Shown: one piece after another, positions 7,397 through 13,486 of the stretch
How positions within the stretch are numbered: position 1 is the first letter of the stretch
Layout: each line of letters begins with the position of its first letter
Assembly (NCBI GenBank): GCA_016209865.1
Contig: JACQVL010000194.1
Span: forward strand, 1 to 14,643
DNA: 14,643 nt
Source of the DNA: Candidatus Latescibacterota bacterium
GTDB lineage: Bacteria > JAAXHH01 > JACQVL01
Reading direction: 5' to 3'
Translations under genes and position numbers: made by a program
Notes under the pieces: generated by a model
Seen by the model: the letters and a program-made list of their open reading frames with translations, nothing else
Databases searched by the model: none
Told to the model about the DNA's origin: nothing

Positions 7397-8382
7397 GCTT
7401 CCATCGGATACCGCAGCCCCCACTGCGCGCGAACCTGATCCATCGTCCTCACGATCGAGAGCGACTCATCGAGCGGCATGACCTCACTCTCCAGCGCACC
7501 GGCCCGGAGGCAGCGCATGACCTCCTCCGCCTCATAGTTGTACCCGTTCCCTGTATGCGGCATCTCGACACGCTGCTCATCCTGACCGGAGACGGACAGG
7601 GTGGCGGTGGTCGCGCACCAGAACGGGGAATGGATCTTGATGAACCCCTCTGTGCCGATGATACACGCTTCTTGTGGCGTGTGGGTCCTGACCGCGCAGG
7701 AGAGGATGGCTAATTCGCCACGGCCGTACCCCAGGATCATGGCCGACTGCTCGTCAACCCCGGTCGCTCCGAGATGCGCCATCCCGGCGATCCTCGTGGG
7801 CGGACCACCGAAGACCATCGAGGCGAGCGACACGGTGTAGATGCCGATATCGAGGAGCGCTCCACCGCCCAGCGCGGGGTCGAACAGCCGGCTGGCCGGG
7901 TTGAACTCCGCCCGGAAGCCGAAATCCACCTCGACCATCCGCACCTCCCCGATCGTCCCGTCCGACAGCCACTGCCGCGCCTGGACGATGATCGGAAGAT
8001 AGCGGGTCCACATCGCTTCCATCAAGAAGAGCTTCCGCTCCCGCGCGCAGGCGATCAATGTCTCCGTCTCCCGCGCGTTGATCGTGAACGGTTTCTCGCA
8101 CAGCACCGGTTTGCCGGCGTTCAGACACAGCACGGTGTTGTCCTTGTGCAGCGAATGAGGGGTGGACACGTAGACGACATCGACGTCTGGGTCGTGAGCT
8201 AACGCCTCGTAGCTGGCGTGCCGGCGCGGCGCTCCGAACTGATCGGCAAACGCGTGAGCCGTTGCCTCCGTGCGAGAGCCAACGGCGACGAGTTCGGCGT
8301 CGGAGAGGACGCGCAACCCCGTGGCAAATTTTTGGGCAATCCAGCCCGTCCCGAGGATGCCCCATCGGGTCGTGAGTGCCAT
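7378..8382 (-). CDS. Gfo/Idh/MocA family NAD(P)-dependent oxidoreductase
   Basis: The 334-residue protein opens with a Rossmann fold: WGILGTGWIA (residues 7-16) carries the GxGxxA nucleotide-binding motif. The family signature E96-K97-P98 lies in LCEKPFTIN, and the second catalytic element is D178-I-G-I-Y182 in GGALLDIGIYTVSLA. These motifs, and MEAMWTRYLP at 121-130, match the dihydrodiol dehydrogenase / D-xylose 1-dehydrogenase / 1,5-anhydrofructose reductase branch, in which Lys97 and a tyrosine near 180 are catalytic. It likely oxidises or reduces a sugar or cyclic polyol. TAGGAG lies six bases before the ATG. The C-terminal five residues are encoded by a tandem repeat, and the stop overlaps the receptor start by four bases, so the two are likely coupled. 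Confidence 0.94.
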   Translation of the reverse strand: MALTTRWGILGTGWIAQKFATGLRVLSDAELVAVGSRTEATAHAFADQFGAPRRHASYEALAHDPDVDVVYVSTPHSLHKDNTVLCLNAGKPVLCEKPFTINARETETLIACARERKLFLMEAMWTRYLPIIVQARQWLSDGTIGEVRMVEVDFGFRAEFNPASRLFDPALGGGALLDIGIYTVSLASMVFGGPPTRIAGMAHLGATGVDEQSAMILGYGRGELAILSCAVRTHTPQEACIIGTEGFIKIHSPFWCATTATLSVSGQDEQRVEMPHTGNGYNYEAEEVMRCLRAGALESEVMPLDESLSIVRTMDQVRAQWGLRYPMEAVTSDQ

Positions 8383-8402
8383 GATGTGCTCCTACAGCGA
8401 CA

Positions 8403-8433
8403 GTGAAGAGTGAAAAGTTAAAAGTGAAGAGTG
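8403..8433. repeat. Intergenic heptamer tandem repeat, GTGAAGA class
   Basis: Four 7-mers, GTGAAGA, GTGAAAA, GTTAAAA, GTGAAGA, followed by GTG, lie in the 76-base gap between the uracil-DNA glycosylase stop and the oxidoreductase start. The unit differs by one base from GTGACGA (the minus-strand unit of the arrays at 1684 and 7368) and is in the opposite orientation. Confidence 0.8.
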
Positions 8434-8458
8434 GACGAGGCACAGAACACTGCGCGGC

Positions 8459-9172
8459 TCACGGAATCCGCACCCTGAGTTCTTCAAAGACCCTGTCTGC
8501 AATCCTGTCCCAGTCGCGATTGGCGTGGGGATTCGCGGGGCTCGGGTGCAACAGGCAGCCGATTCTCAGGTTCAGATCATGCAACACCTTCCTGGCCCGT
8601 CCTTCAGCGAAGCCCCCTACCCCGACGACCAGGCTCGGTCTCATGTCTTCCACGACCTGCCTGAGCGCTCTGTCGCAGACCAGAAACAACGGGTCGCGAT
8701 CTGCGACGGGCAACCTGTCGGGTGTGAGGTTACGACCCGCTTCGTCCATGAAGAGAAGTGGACAGTAATTGTAGACGTAAAAGCGAGCAAAGAACCGTTC
8801 CGGGGTCCCAAACCGGCCCTTCACCCAGCCCCAGAAGCGCCGGCCGCTCACCTCGCTCCGCCGACAGTTGAACCCCTCGACAGGACGCCTGGGATGTTCA
8901 GACTTCGGCTTCGCAACCTCGTCGGAGATGCCGAGCCAGTCTCGAACGATCGTGACCTCCCCGAACGGTACCCCGGTCTGCGCCATCCCAAACGGGCCCG
9001 GGTTCATCCCCACGAGCACCACCTCTTTGGGAGGCCGACCGTAGAGCTGAAGATAACGGGCATGAGGCTTCCAGGCATACTCCAGCGGATTATAGACGTA
9101 GCTGACCGGAGGGCTGAAACGGAGTCGTTTGACCGCCCGGCACAGAGCCTGGGTTATGCGTTCGAGTTCCAT
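8459..9172 (-). CDS. smug1: SMUG1-type uracil-DNA glycosylase (UDG family 3)
   Basis: The 237-residue protein carries both SMUG1 motifs. Motif 1 is GMNPGPFGMAQTGVPFGEV at 55-73, with Asn57 as the residue positioning the water; motif 2 is HPSPANP starting at His209. Between them, SEVSGRRFWGWV (106-117) and YNYCPLLFM...GRNLTP (134-151) follow the vertebrate enzyme closely. The protein should excise uracil and oxidised pyrimidines such as 5-hydroxymethyluracil from DNA in base excision repair. Length matches the family. ATG 9172 is the only start available, because an in-frame TGA lies a little upstream; no clear SD is visible. It is the first gene of the minus-strand run but is functionally unrelated to the catabolic genes, from which it is separated by a repeat-filled 76-base gap. 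Bacterial SMUG1 homologs are known but sparse. Confidence 0.95.
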   Translation of the reverse strand: MELERITQALCRAVKRLRFSPPVSYVYNPLEYAWKPHARYLQLYGRPPKEVVLVGMNPGPFGMAQTGVPFGEVTIVRDWLGISDEVAKPKSEHPRRPVEGFNCRRSEVSGRRFWGWVKGRFGTPERFFARFYVYNYCPLLFMDEAGRNLTPDRLPVADRDPLFLVCDRALRQVVEDMRPSLVVGVGGFAEGRARKVLHDLNLRIGCLLHPSPANPHANRDWDRIADRVFEELRVRIP

Positions 9173-9325
9173 CCACGACTCGCGACTCTCAGACGCGTCA
9201 CCATCTCATGTAAGAAGTCTGTCCTCCTGAGATGACCAGTGTTGAGGGTAGACTATTTTTTTGAACAGGTCAAGAGAAAACCGCTCCATGCACTCTTTTC
9301 TCCTCCGAATGGCCGAAGTGGAGTC

Positions 9326-9354
9326 TTGACACCAGCGCGATTCAGAATTATGTT
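9326..9354 (+). promoter_or_regulatory. Sigma70-like promoter for the ATPase gene
   Basis: TTGACA at 9326-9331 is followed, after exactly 17 bases, by TATGTT at 9349-9354. The -35 is a perfect consensus match and the -10 matches four of six positions. Transcription would begin near 9361, about 55 bases before the ATG. Confidence 0.6.
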
Positions 9355-9379
9355 TCTTTAGCATAATGTTTCTGAAACA
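9350..9379. promoter_or_regulatory. Putative operator: direct repeat plus palindrome
   Basis: TGTTTC at 9367-9372, one base, and GAAACA at 9374-9379 form a perfect hyphenated palindrome just downstream of the -10. The half-site ATGTTTCT also occurs at 9350-9357 overlapping the -10, 16 bases before its second copy at 9366. The placement over -10/+1 would suit a repressor; the regulator is unknown. Confidence 0.4.
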
Positions 9380-9415
9380 GTACTCTCAACGTTCTTCATC
9401 CTGGTGAGCGCATTC

Positions 9416-10792
9416 ATGCCACGATTGCTGTTTCTCGACCGTGAGCGAGAAATCCGTCGCCTGCTGAGCGCCCTGGCCGGGGATGTGCCGGGGTTAGCGG
9501 TGGTCTATGGGCGACGCCGCTGCGGAAAATCAACCCTCCTCCAGCACATCGTCCGTCCACATGATGTGTATTATGTGGCGGATCAGCGGGATGCGGTCTT
9601 GCAGATTCAGAGTGTGGCGGGTGAGATTGCCCGGGACATCCCAGGGTTTGATCAGGTGACCTACCCATCGTGGTCGGCGTTACTCGAGACCTGGAATGCT
9701 CGCGCCGCTCGGGGCCGGTGTCTGATGCTGGACGAATTCCCGTACCTGGTTCAGATGGCCCCCGAACTCCCCAGCGTCCTGCAGAAGTTCGTGGATGATC
9801 GCCGGACGCGAGTGCATCTTATTCTCTGTGGGTCATCCCAACGGATGATGCAGGGGATTGTCCTCGACGCGGCGGCGCCGCTGTATGGCCGGGCGCGCGA
9901 AATCGTGCCGGTTCGTCCGCTGGAGGCGGGCTGGATTCAGGAGGCCCTGGGCATCCAGGACACACAGGCGGTCGAGGCGTATGCGGTCTGGGGCGGGGTG
10001 CCCCGGTACTGGGAATTAGCCCGATCGTATCCCTCGCTGGCGGAGGCGATCCGGACCCTCATTCTGGAGCGAGACAGTATCCTTCATCACGAACCCGAGC
10101 GTTTGCTCCTCGATGACCTGCGATCGGCCACGCAAGCGCACTCTCTCCTATCGTTAATCGGTCAGGGCTGTCATCGCCTCTCAGAGATCGCCGGGCGGCT
10201 CAGCAAACCGGCCGGTCATCTGGGACGGCCCCTGGCGCATCTGCTGGAGTTAGGCTATGTCACGCGAGATATCCCGTATGGGGAGACGATCAAATCCACG
10301 AAGCGGTCGTTCTATCGATTGGCCGATCCGTTTTTGATGTTCTGGTATCGGTACGTCCAGCCCAATCGCTCCCTCCTGGAACAGGGGCTCCAGGAGACGG
10401 TGTATACCGAGATGATGAAGACGTTTCCCCAGCATGTGGCGGCGGTGTGGGAAGACCTGGCGCGCGCGTCGACGGCACGGTTCGAGTTGGGAGGAACGCG
10501 CTGGAAACCGGCCCAGCGCTGGTGGGGACGGGGGCACGACGGGCGGCCGATGGAACTCGACCTGGTGGCCGAGTCACTGGAAGGCGACGCGCTCCTCCTC
10601 GGTGAGGTGAAGTGGGGAACGCGCACCGACCTGCGCGTCGTGCGCGCCCACTTACGAGCGTCTGCCCAGCAGCTTCCCCAGACGCGCGGCAAGCGAATCG
10701 TCCTGGGATGCTGGGTGAAACAGGGAGGAAGGCGCAGAGTGTCTGACCTGAGGGTGGTCGGCCCGGATGAGGTGTTACGCGCGTTGCGGTGA
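9416..10792 (+). CDS. Archaeal-type AAA ATPase with DUF234 C-terminal (nuclease-like) domain
   Basis: The protein is 458 residues from ATG 9416, which has GGTGAG seven bases upstream; a GTG at 9404 inside that SD would add four residues. The P-loop is GRRRCGKST (32-40, using the ATG start) and Walker B is LMLDEF with Asp106-Glu107. A sensor-like LILCGSS follows. A winged-helix region spans about 236-300 (LSEIAGRLSKPAGHLGRPLAHL, then LGYVTRD). The C-terminal DUF234-type part has a PD-(D/E)xK pattern: Asp382 in MELDLVA and Glu397-x-Lys399 in LLGEVKWG, which could be a functional or relic nuclease site. This class (arCOG/COG1672-like) is frequent in archaea and scattered bacteria; proposed roles in mobile elements or defence are unproven. 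It is monocistronic and converges with the DUF2442 gene 22 bases away, without an obvious terminator. Confidence 0.9.
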   Translation: MPRLLFLDREREIRRLLSALAGDVPGLAVVYGRRRCGKSTLLQHIVRPHDVYYVADQRDAVLQIQSVAGEIARDIPGFDQVTYPSWSALLETWNARAARGRCLMLDEFPYLVQMAPELPSVLQKFVDDRRTRVHLILCGSSQRMMQGIVLDAAAPLYGRAREIVPVRPLEAGWIQEALGIQDTQAVEAYAVWGGVPRYWELARSYPSLAEAIRTLILERDSILHHEPERLLLDDLRSATQAHSLLSLIGQGCHRLSEIAGRLSKPAGHLGRPLAHLLELGYVTRDIPYGETIKSTKRSFYRLADPFLMFWYRYVQPNRSLLEQGLQETVYTEMMKTFPQHVAAVWEDLARASTARFELGGTRWKPAQRWWGRGHDGRPMELDLVAESLEGDALLLGEVKWGTRTDLRVVRAHLRASAQQLPQTRGKRIVLGCWVKQGGRRRVSDLRVVGPDEVLRALR

Positions 10793-10814
10793 GCCGTAAG
10801 AGGGATGATTCACG

Positions 10815-11081
10815 TTAGGCTAAAGGTTGCATTCCTAATAAGTGACAGATTTCTATGCCATCATCTAAGTCTTCCCAGTAGATCGCAAACCCACCGGGTT
10901 CGATAGACCATCTGGCCCGCTGCTCTGGAGTGGCGTTTGCCAGCCACTTCAACCATTCAACGCAGTCTATTGGAAGGCTGATCTCACGACCGTCGCTCAA
11001 AGCAACGTGGAGGATGTTGCCGACAAAATGCACACCCGTTGCGCGAACAGACTCTGTGACATTATTCGTGGAAATAGGCAT
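10815..11081 (-). CDS. DUF2442 domain protein
   Basis: This 88-residue protein matches DUF2442: FVGNILHVALSDGREISLPIDCVEWLKWL followed by TPEQRARWSI and GFAIYWEDLDDGIEICHLLG, the usual beta-rich core with a WEDLDDGI-type C-terminal signature (long runs are split here by short gaps of one to three residues). Its ATG lies inside the last codons of the upstream DUF4160 gene (20-base overlap), so the two are translationally coupled. This pair is repeatedly found together in bacterial genomes and has been suspected to be a toxin-antitoxin-like module; no activity is established. The local sequence is less GC-rich than Region 1, consistent with an acquired module. Confidence 0.88.
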   Translation of the reverse strand: MPISTNNVTESVRATGVHFVGNILHVALSDGREISLPIDCVEWLKWLANATPEQRARWSIEPGGFAIYWEDLDDGIEICHLLGMQPLA

Positions 11082-11295
11082 TCCATGCCTCCAGCAGTCT
11101 GTCTTGATTGTGACGCACCAATCTCAAAATGCGATTGAGTTCAGCCTGGCTATAGCCTCGGTTGTATTCAACCATCACAGGTTGAAGCCAAATTTTGGCT
11201 TCGCTCCCGCCTCGCAATGTATGAACATGCGGCGGTTCATTACCATCGGAAGAGTAGAAGCGGAACTTGTAGCCTCCGATAACGGTGGTTGGCAT
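11062..11295 (-). CDS. DUF4160 domain protein
   Basis: The 77-residue protein matches DUF4160: GGYKFRFYSSDGNEPPHVHT contains the conserved 'F-Y-S-x-(E/D)-x-x-E-P-P-H-x-H' element, followed by AKIWLQPVMVEYNRGYSQAE and a helix LNRILRLVRHNQDRLLEAW. The protein ends YFHE and overlaps the DUF2442 start by 20 bases. AAGGA sits immediately before the ATG, too close to be a standard SD, but the MPT start fits the family. It is driven by a near-consensus promoter at 11339-11367. The paired HxH could bind a metal, but this is only inference. Function is unknown; it may be the toxin or effector half of a two-gene module. Confidence 0.88.
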   Translation of the reverse strand: MPTTVIGGYKFRFYSSDGNEPPHVHTLRGGSEAKIWLQPVMVEYNRGYSQAELNRILRLVRHNQDRLLEAWNAYFHE

Positions 11296-11338
11296 TCCTT
11301 ACGTTCTGCCTTTTACCCCAACAAGAGCTTTCGTCTGG

Positions 11339-11367
11339 ATAATACGGTTTGAGACTCCGCTTGTCAA
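11339..11367 (-). promoter_or_regulatory. Strong sigma70-like promoter for the DUF4160-DUF2442 pair
   Basis: Read on the minus strand, TTGACA (11367-11362) is followed after exactly 17 bases by TATTAT (11344-11339): a perfect -35 and a 5/6 -10. The start site would be near 11332, leaving a leader of about 37 bases before the DUF4160 ATG. Confidence 0.75.
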
Positions 11368-11468
11368 GATAAACCCTCTCATTCTACTGGTCGGAGATAC
11401 CGCGAAAAACTCGTATCCTGAATATGCCGCGATCCAAGCTGACGAGCCGCCATAGAAGGACGAGCACG

Positions 11469-12023
11469 ATGAAAACTCAATCACTGTTTGAATATCCTTG
11501 CCCCGAATGCGGCATCGGTAAAGTGCACACCACACGGGTTCGGAACTACAAGACGAAGATCAAGGGCTATCCTTTCATCGTGGATGAGGCCCTCATCGGG
11601 GTCTGCGACCATCGCGGGGTTGAGCAGTTCGCACCCGAGGAAACGAGACGGTGGGAGGAACAATTCTTCCGTGTGCTCGAGGCACGACATGCCTTTCTGT
11701 CCCCGCAGGAGATCACGGCGCTCCGGAACACCCTGGGGCTCTCGATGGAAGACTTTGGACGTCTAATCGGCTGTACACGACAGTCGATCTCGGCTTGGGA
11801 GAAGGTGGATCGAGCCGCGTCTCCCTCGTGGATGGCCGATCTCCTCATGAAGCTGGTGCGGCAATCCCTGCACGCCGGGATGGTCGATGTCCTCAGGATG
11901 CTGCTCGATGAGGCGAAGCAGTGGGGAGTCGTGATCGAGATTCGCAGCAGGGCAATATCCCCGGAGGAGCGTGAGGATGTCGCGTTGCGTACCAAAAGAG
12001 TACGCCGAGAGGTGCCCTCATAG
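11469..12023 (+). CDS. MqsA/YgiT-like zinc-finger and HTH (Xre) regulator
   Basis: The protein is 184 residues from ATG 11469, with AAGGA eight bases upstream; the frame is open for 15 further codons upstream but these look non-coding. The N-terminus has CPEC (Cys11, Cys14) and a second site GVCDHRG (Cys46, His48) where MqsA/YgiT proteins usually have a second CxxC, so the zinc finger is partly changed. An Xre-type HTH follows: LSPQEITALRNTLGLSMEDF then LIGCTRQSISAWEK (about 68-102). The C-terminal tail of some 80 residues (WMADLLMKLVRQSLHAGMVD...) is longer than in MqsA. Family members are DNA-binding antitoxins and autorepressors next to a toxin. No MqsR- or RelE-like gene is adjacent here: the next plus-strand gene is far away. 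It may be an orphan antitoxin or a stand-alone regulator. Confidence 0.85.
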   Translation: MKTQSLFEYPCPECGIGKVHTTRVRNYKTKIKGYPFIVDEALIGVCDHRGVEQFAPEETRRWEEQFFRVLEARHAFLSPQEITALRNTLGLSMEDFGRLIGCTRQSISAWEKVDRAASPSWMADLLMKLVRQSLHAGMVDVLRMLLDEAKQWGVVIEIRSRAISPEEREDVALRTKRVRREVPS

Positions 12024-12042
12024 TGTAGGGAACACAGGAGAG

Positions 12043-12178
12043 TCACTTCGCCAGCGTCATACGGCGGGTCTGGCTGAACCCGGCGCTCGTCGTCAGCCGG
12101 TACAGGTAGACGCCACTGGGCACGCTCACCTCCTGCCCATTCCGGCCATCCCAGGTGACCACATGCTGCCCCGGCCCC
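12043..12178 (-). pseudogene. Truncated C-terminal sorting-tail fragment of an exported protein
   Basis: On the minus strand this reads PGQHVVTWDGRNGQEVSVPS then GVYLYRLTTSAGFSQTRRMT and LAK before TGA. It is the final ~45 residues of a FlgD-like / type A C-terminal secretion domain, the same sequence as the end of the intact gene at 14263, and the last 70 bases of the two copies are about 90% identical. The rest of the domain (YPNPFN strand and beyond) is missing: coding similarity stops where the TAA of the CopG-like gene begins (12179). No start codon belongs to it. It is interpreted as the 3' stump of a disrupted gene. Confidence 0.85.
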
Positions 12179-12460
12179 TTACGAGACCTTTTCCTGGATC
12201 CACAGGTTCACCAGGGTCTCCGTCGAGACTCCCTTGTCGTGTGCGATAGACTGCACCTTGTGGTAGAGGTCGCGATCAACGGAGATCAGATAGTGCCGAC
12301 GTTTGAGATCAACCTCGCATTCCACGTCGCGCATGGACGCTTCATAATCGGCGCTATCGTGGGTGTCCCAGAACTCAGCAGCCTCTTCAATGCTACCGAA
12401 ATGTTCCGGCAACGGCTCCCGATGCTTTTGGGCCTGAGTCTTATTTCTGACGTGTGCCAT
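12179..12460 (-). CDS. CopG/BrnA-like antitoxin (orphan)
   Basis: The 93-residue protein contains LPEHFGSIEEAAEFWDTHDS followed by ADYEA, a hallmark of CopG-family/BrnA-like antitoxins, and then a C-terminal ribbon-helix-helix-like part: HYLISVDRDLYHKVQSIAHD then KGVSTETLVNLWIQEKV. GGAGCGG precedes the ATG by about eight bases. Such proteins bind DNA as dimers and neutralise a toxin encoded next to them, usually upstream. Here the 105 bases upstream hold no toxin gene and the gene downstream is the broken sorting tail, so the partner is missing. It may be a solitary antitoxin, a relic, or a regulator. Confidence 0.85.
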   Translation of the reverse strand: MAHVRNKTQAQKHREPLPEHFGSIEEAAEFWDTHDSADYEASMRDVECEVDLKRRHYLISVDRDLYHKVQSIAHDKGVSTETLVNLWIQEKVS

Positions 12461-12565
12461 AACGTTTCCGCTCCCCAGGACTCACCTCACGAGCGGAGAA
12501 GATCGATGATATCGGTGATCTTCATCATGCTGTTCCAGAGATCGGCGGGTCGATCGTGCTCTGGC

Positions 12566-12874
12566 TTAAATCACCTCAATTTGTTGAGCCGTGATCCAGA
12601 TGTCCTCTTGGGCAAACCTGGTTTTCAGCGTCTCTTTGTACTGCCTGAAGAACGTTCTGTTCTCTGGTGTATCCGCCGTGTCTATTCGTACCCTGATGAG
12701 CCTATCCTCATAGAGGGTGCTCTGATAGACCCAGCGACCACTGACGATGACGGTCTCTGTGCTGGTAGCCCCAAACGCCTGGACCAACTCCTCATCAGTT
12801 TCGACAAATTTCTCTTCTTCGATAGGTCTTCCATCATTGTAATACAGGGGCAACAGGAGTTCGAATCTGAGCAT
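12566..12874 (-). CDS. Conserved hypothetical protein, second gene of an overlapping pair
   Basis: The 102-residue protein starts MLRFELLLPLYYNDGRPIEE and ends with ITAQQIEVI. ATG 12874 is chosen because GAGGAG lies about 11 bases upstream; the frame extends 18 codons further but those are the shadow of the upstream gene. It is acidic, with alternating beta strands (FELLLPLYY, ETVIVSGRWVY, LIRVRIDT) and a C-terminal helix (RTFFRQYKETLKTRF), suggesting a small alpha/beta fold. No catalytic motif stands out. Its start overlaps the upstream gene by 41 bases. I do not recognise a named family, but its coding character (synonymous-looking composition, sensible protein) is clear. A toxin-antitoxin-like or accessory module is possible from the context alone. 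Confidence 0.75.
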   Translation of the reverse strand: MLRFELLLPLYYNDGRPIEEEKFVETDEELVQAFGATSTETVIVSGRWVYQSTLYEDRLIRVRIDTADTPENRTFFRQYKETLKTRFAQEDIWITAQQIEVI

Positions 12875-13064
12875 GCGCCTGAGCAATCTCCTCGTCGGTG
12901 GCACGACGGTACGATAGGTGCTGGGCATCTAACAGGGCCAGAGCGGTCAGTGGTACGCCATAGAGTCCGTCGCGAAGGCTGGTGACTCGTGCTTTTGTGG
13001 CTAACTCATAGAAACCATGTACCTGATCGTCACGGTTGTTGAATTTGATATACACAAGGTTCAT
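12834..13064 (-). CDS. Small conserved hypothetical protein, first gene of an overlapping pair
   Basis: The 76-residue protein begins MNLVYIKFNNRDDQVHGFYE, continues LATKARVTSLRDGLYGVPLT and ends RTPVAPVLQ. GAGGAA lies about six bases before the ATG. It looks like a compact alpha/beta protein with a helix ATDEEIAQAHAQIR near the end. It overlaps the following gene by 41 bases, an unusually long overlap that suggests the two are always expressed together. No family name or function can be given with confidence. Confidence 0.72.
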   Translation of the reverse strand: MNLVYIKFNNRDDQVHGFYELATKARVTSLRDGLYGVPLTALALLDAQHLSYRRATDEEIAQAHAQIRTPVAPVLQ

Positions 13065-13151
13065 GATGATTCCTCACTTCCCTCTTTGATCAAGTCGATA
13101 GGAATTTCTCCTCATCGTAATAGAATCAGAACAAACGCAGTTCATCGTATA

Positions 13152-13165
13152 TTTGAAACTTCAAA
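13152..13165. promoter_or_regulatory. Palindrome upstream of the hypothetical pair
   Basis: TTTGAA, two bases, TTCAAA form a perfect 14-base hyphenated palindrome in an AT-rich stretch about 90 bases upstream of the gene starting at 13064 (the centre reads AC on the plus strand). It could be an operator; no convincing -35/-10 pair could be fixed around it. Confidence 0.3.
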
Positions 13166-13199
13166 ATACTGCCCTATCGGTCAAAGGCAAGGAGAAAAA

Positions 13200-13345
13200 T
13201 ATACCATACCGTAATTGTCGGTAAGGTTGCAGGCGGGAATGGCGCCCACGAGGGGCCGCGATCTGTCGCCGAGTTGGTCGTCAGCCCTGATCTGGTCAGT
13301 CCCATCCGCATTCATGACATAAACCTCTGCGTTGTCATCCAGTAA
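13200..13345 (-). pseudogene. Frameshifted fragment of a TolB/PD40 beta-propeller protein
   Basis: The minus strand encodes DDNAEVYVMNADGTDQ, the PD40/TolB-like blade signature, after which the family expects 'TRLTNNSATDxxPSWSP'. That continuation is present but in another frame: LTTNSATDRGPSWAPF. The frame change lies near 13286-13296. Neither frame runs on into a second blade, so this is a single-blade relic. Its orientation and position fit an upstream part of the same disrupted exported-protein gene as the tail fragment at 12043. Confidence 0.75.
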
Positions 13346-13486
13346 TCCGGAAAGGTCAACCAGTCGTTCAAAACATTTTGACTTTCGTCGCCTGTCGGTT
13401 ATCTTCTGGAGGAACCCCATGAATTGCTGGGAAACCCGCTGCCTCTACGCCCATACCACCTGAGAGGAGAACTGAAGGAGCGATCC

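Larger units (their letters stand above)
9173..9403. other. Divergent intergenic region
   Basis: About 230 bases separate the divergent glycosylase and ATPase genes. The right half is AT-rich and holds a promoter and palindrome facing the ATPase. On the minus strand there is only a weak promoter candidate for the glycosylase (TTGACC, 17 bases, TACCCT, starting near 9286). No gene or RNA is seen. Confidence 0.5.

Noticed and set aside
8525-9235. Plus-strand ORF opposite the glycosylase (236 codons)
   Set aside because: Antisense shadow of the well-supported SMUG1 gene; no recognisable protein features.
10793-10820. Possible terminator between the convergent ATPase and DUF2442 genes
   Set aside because: AGCC...GGCT arms are short and mismatched and there is no following T-run.
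11299-11535. Minus-strand 78-codon ORF upstream of DUF4160
   Set aside because: Covers the strong promoter of the DUF4160 gene and the start of the YgiT-like gene; the translation has no family features.
12487-12564. Short minus-strand peptide ending KITDIIDLLRS before the CopG-like gene
   Set aside because: Could be the end of a lost toxin, but it is under 30 codons, has no SD and matches no toxin C-terminus I know.
12155-12985. Plus-strand ORF of 276 codons across the antitoxin and hypothetical pair
   Set aside because: Spans the antisense of three minus-strand genes with better protein character and SD sites.
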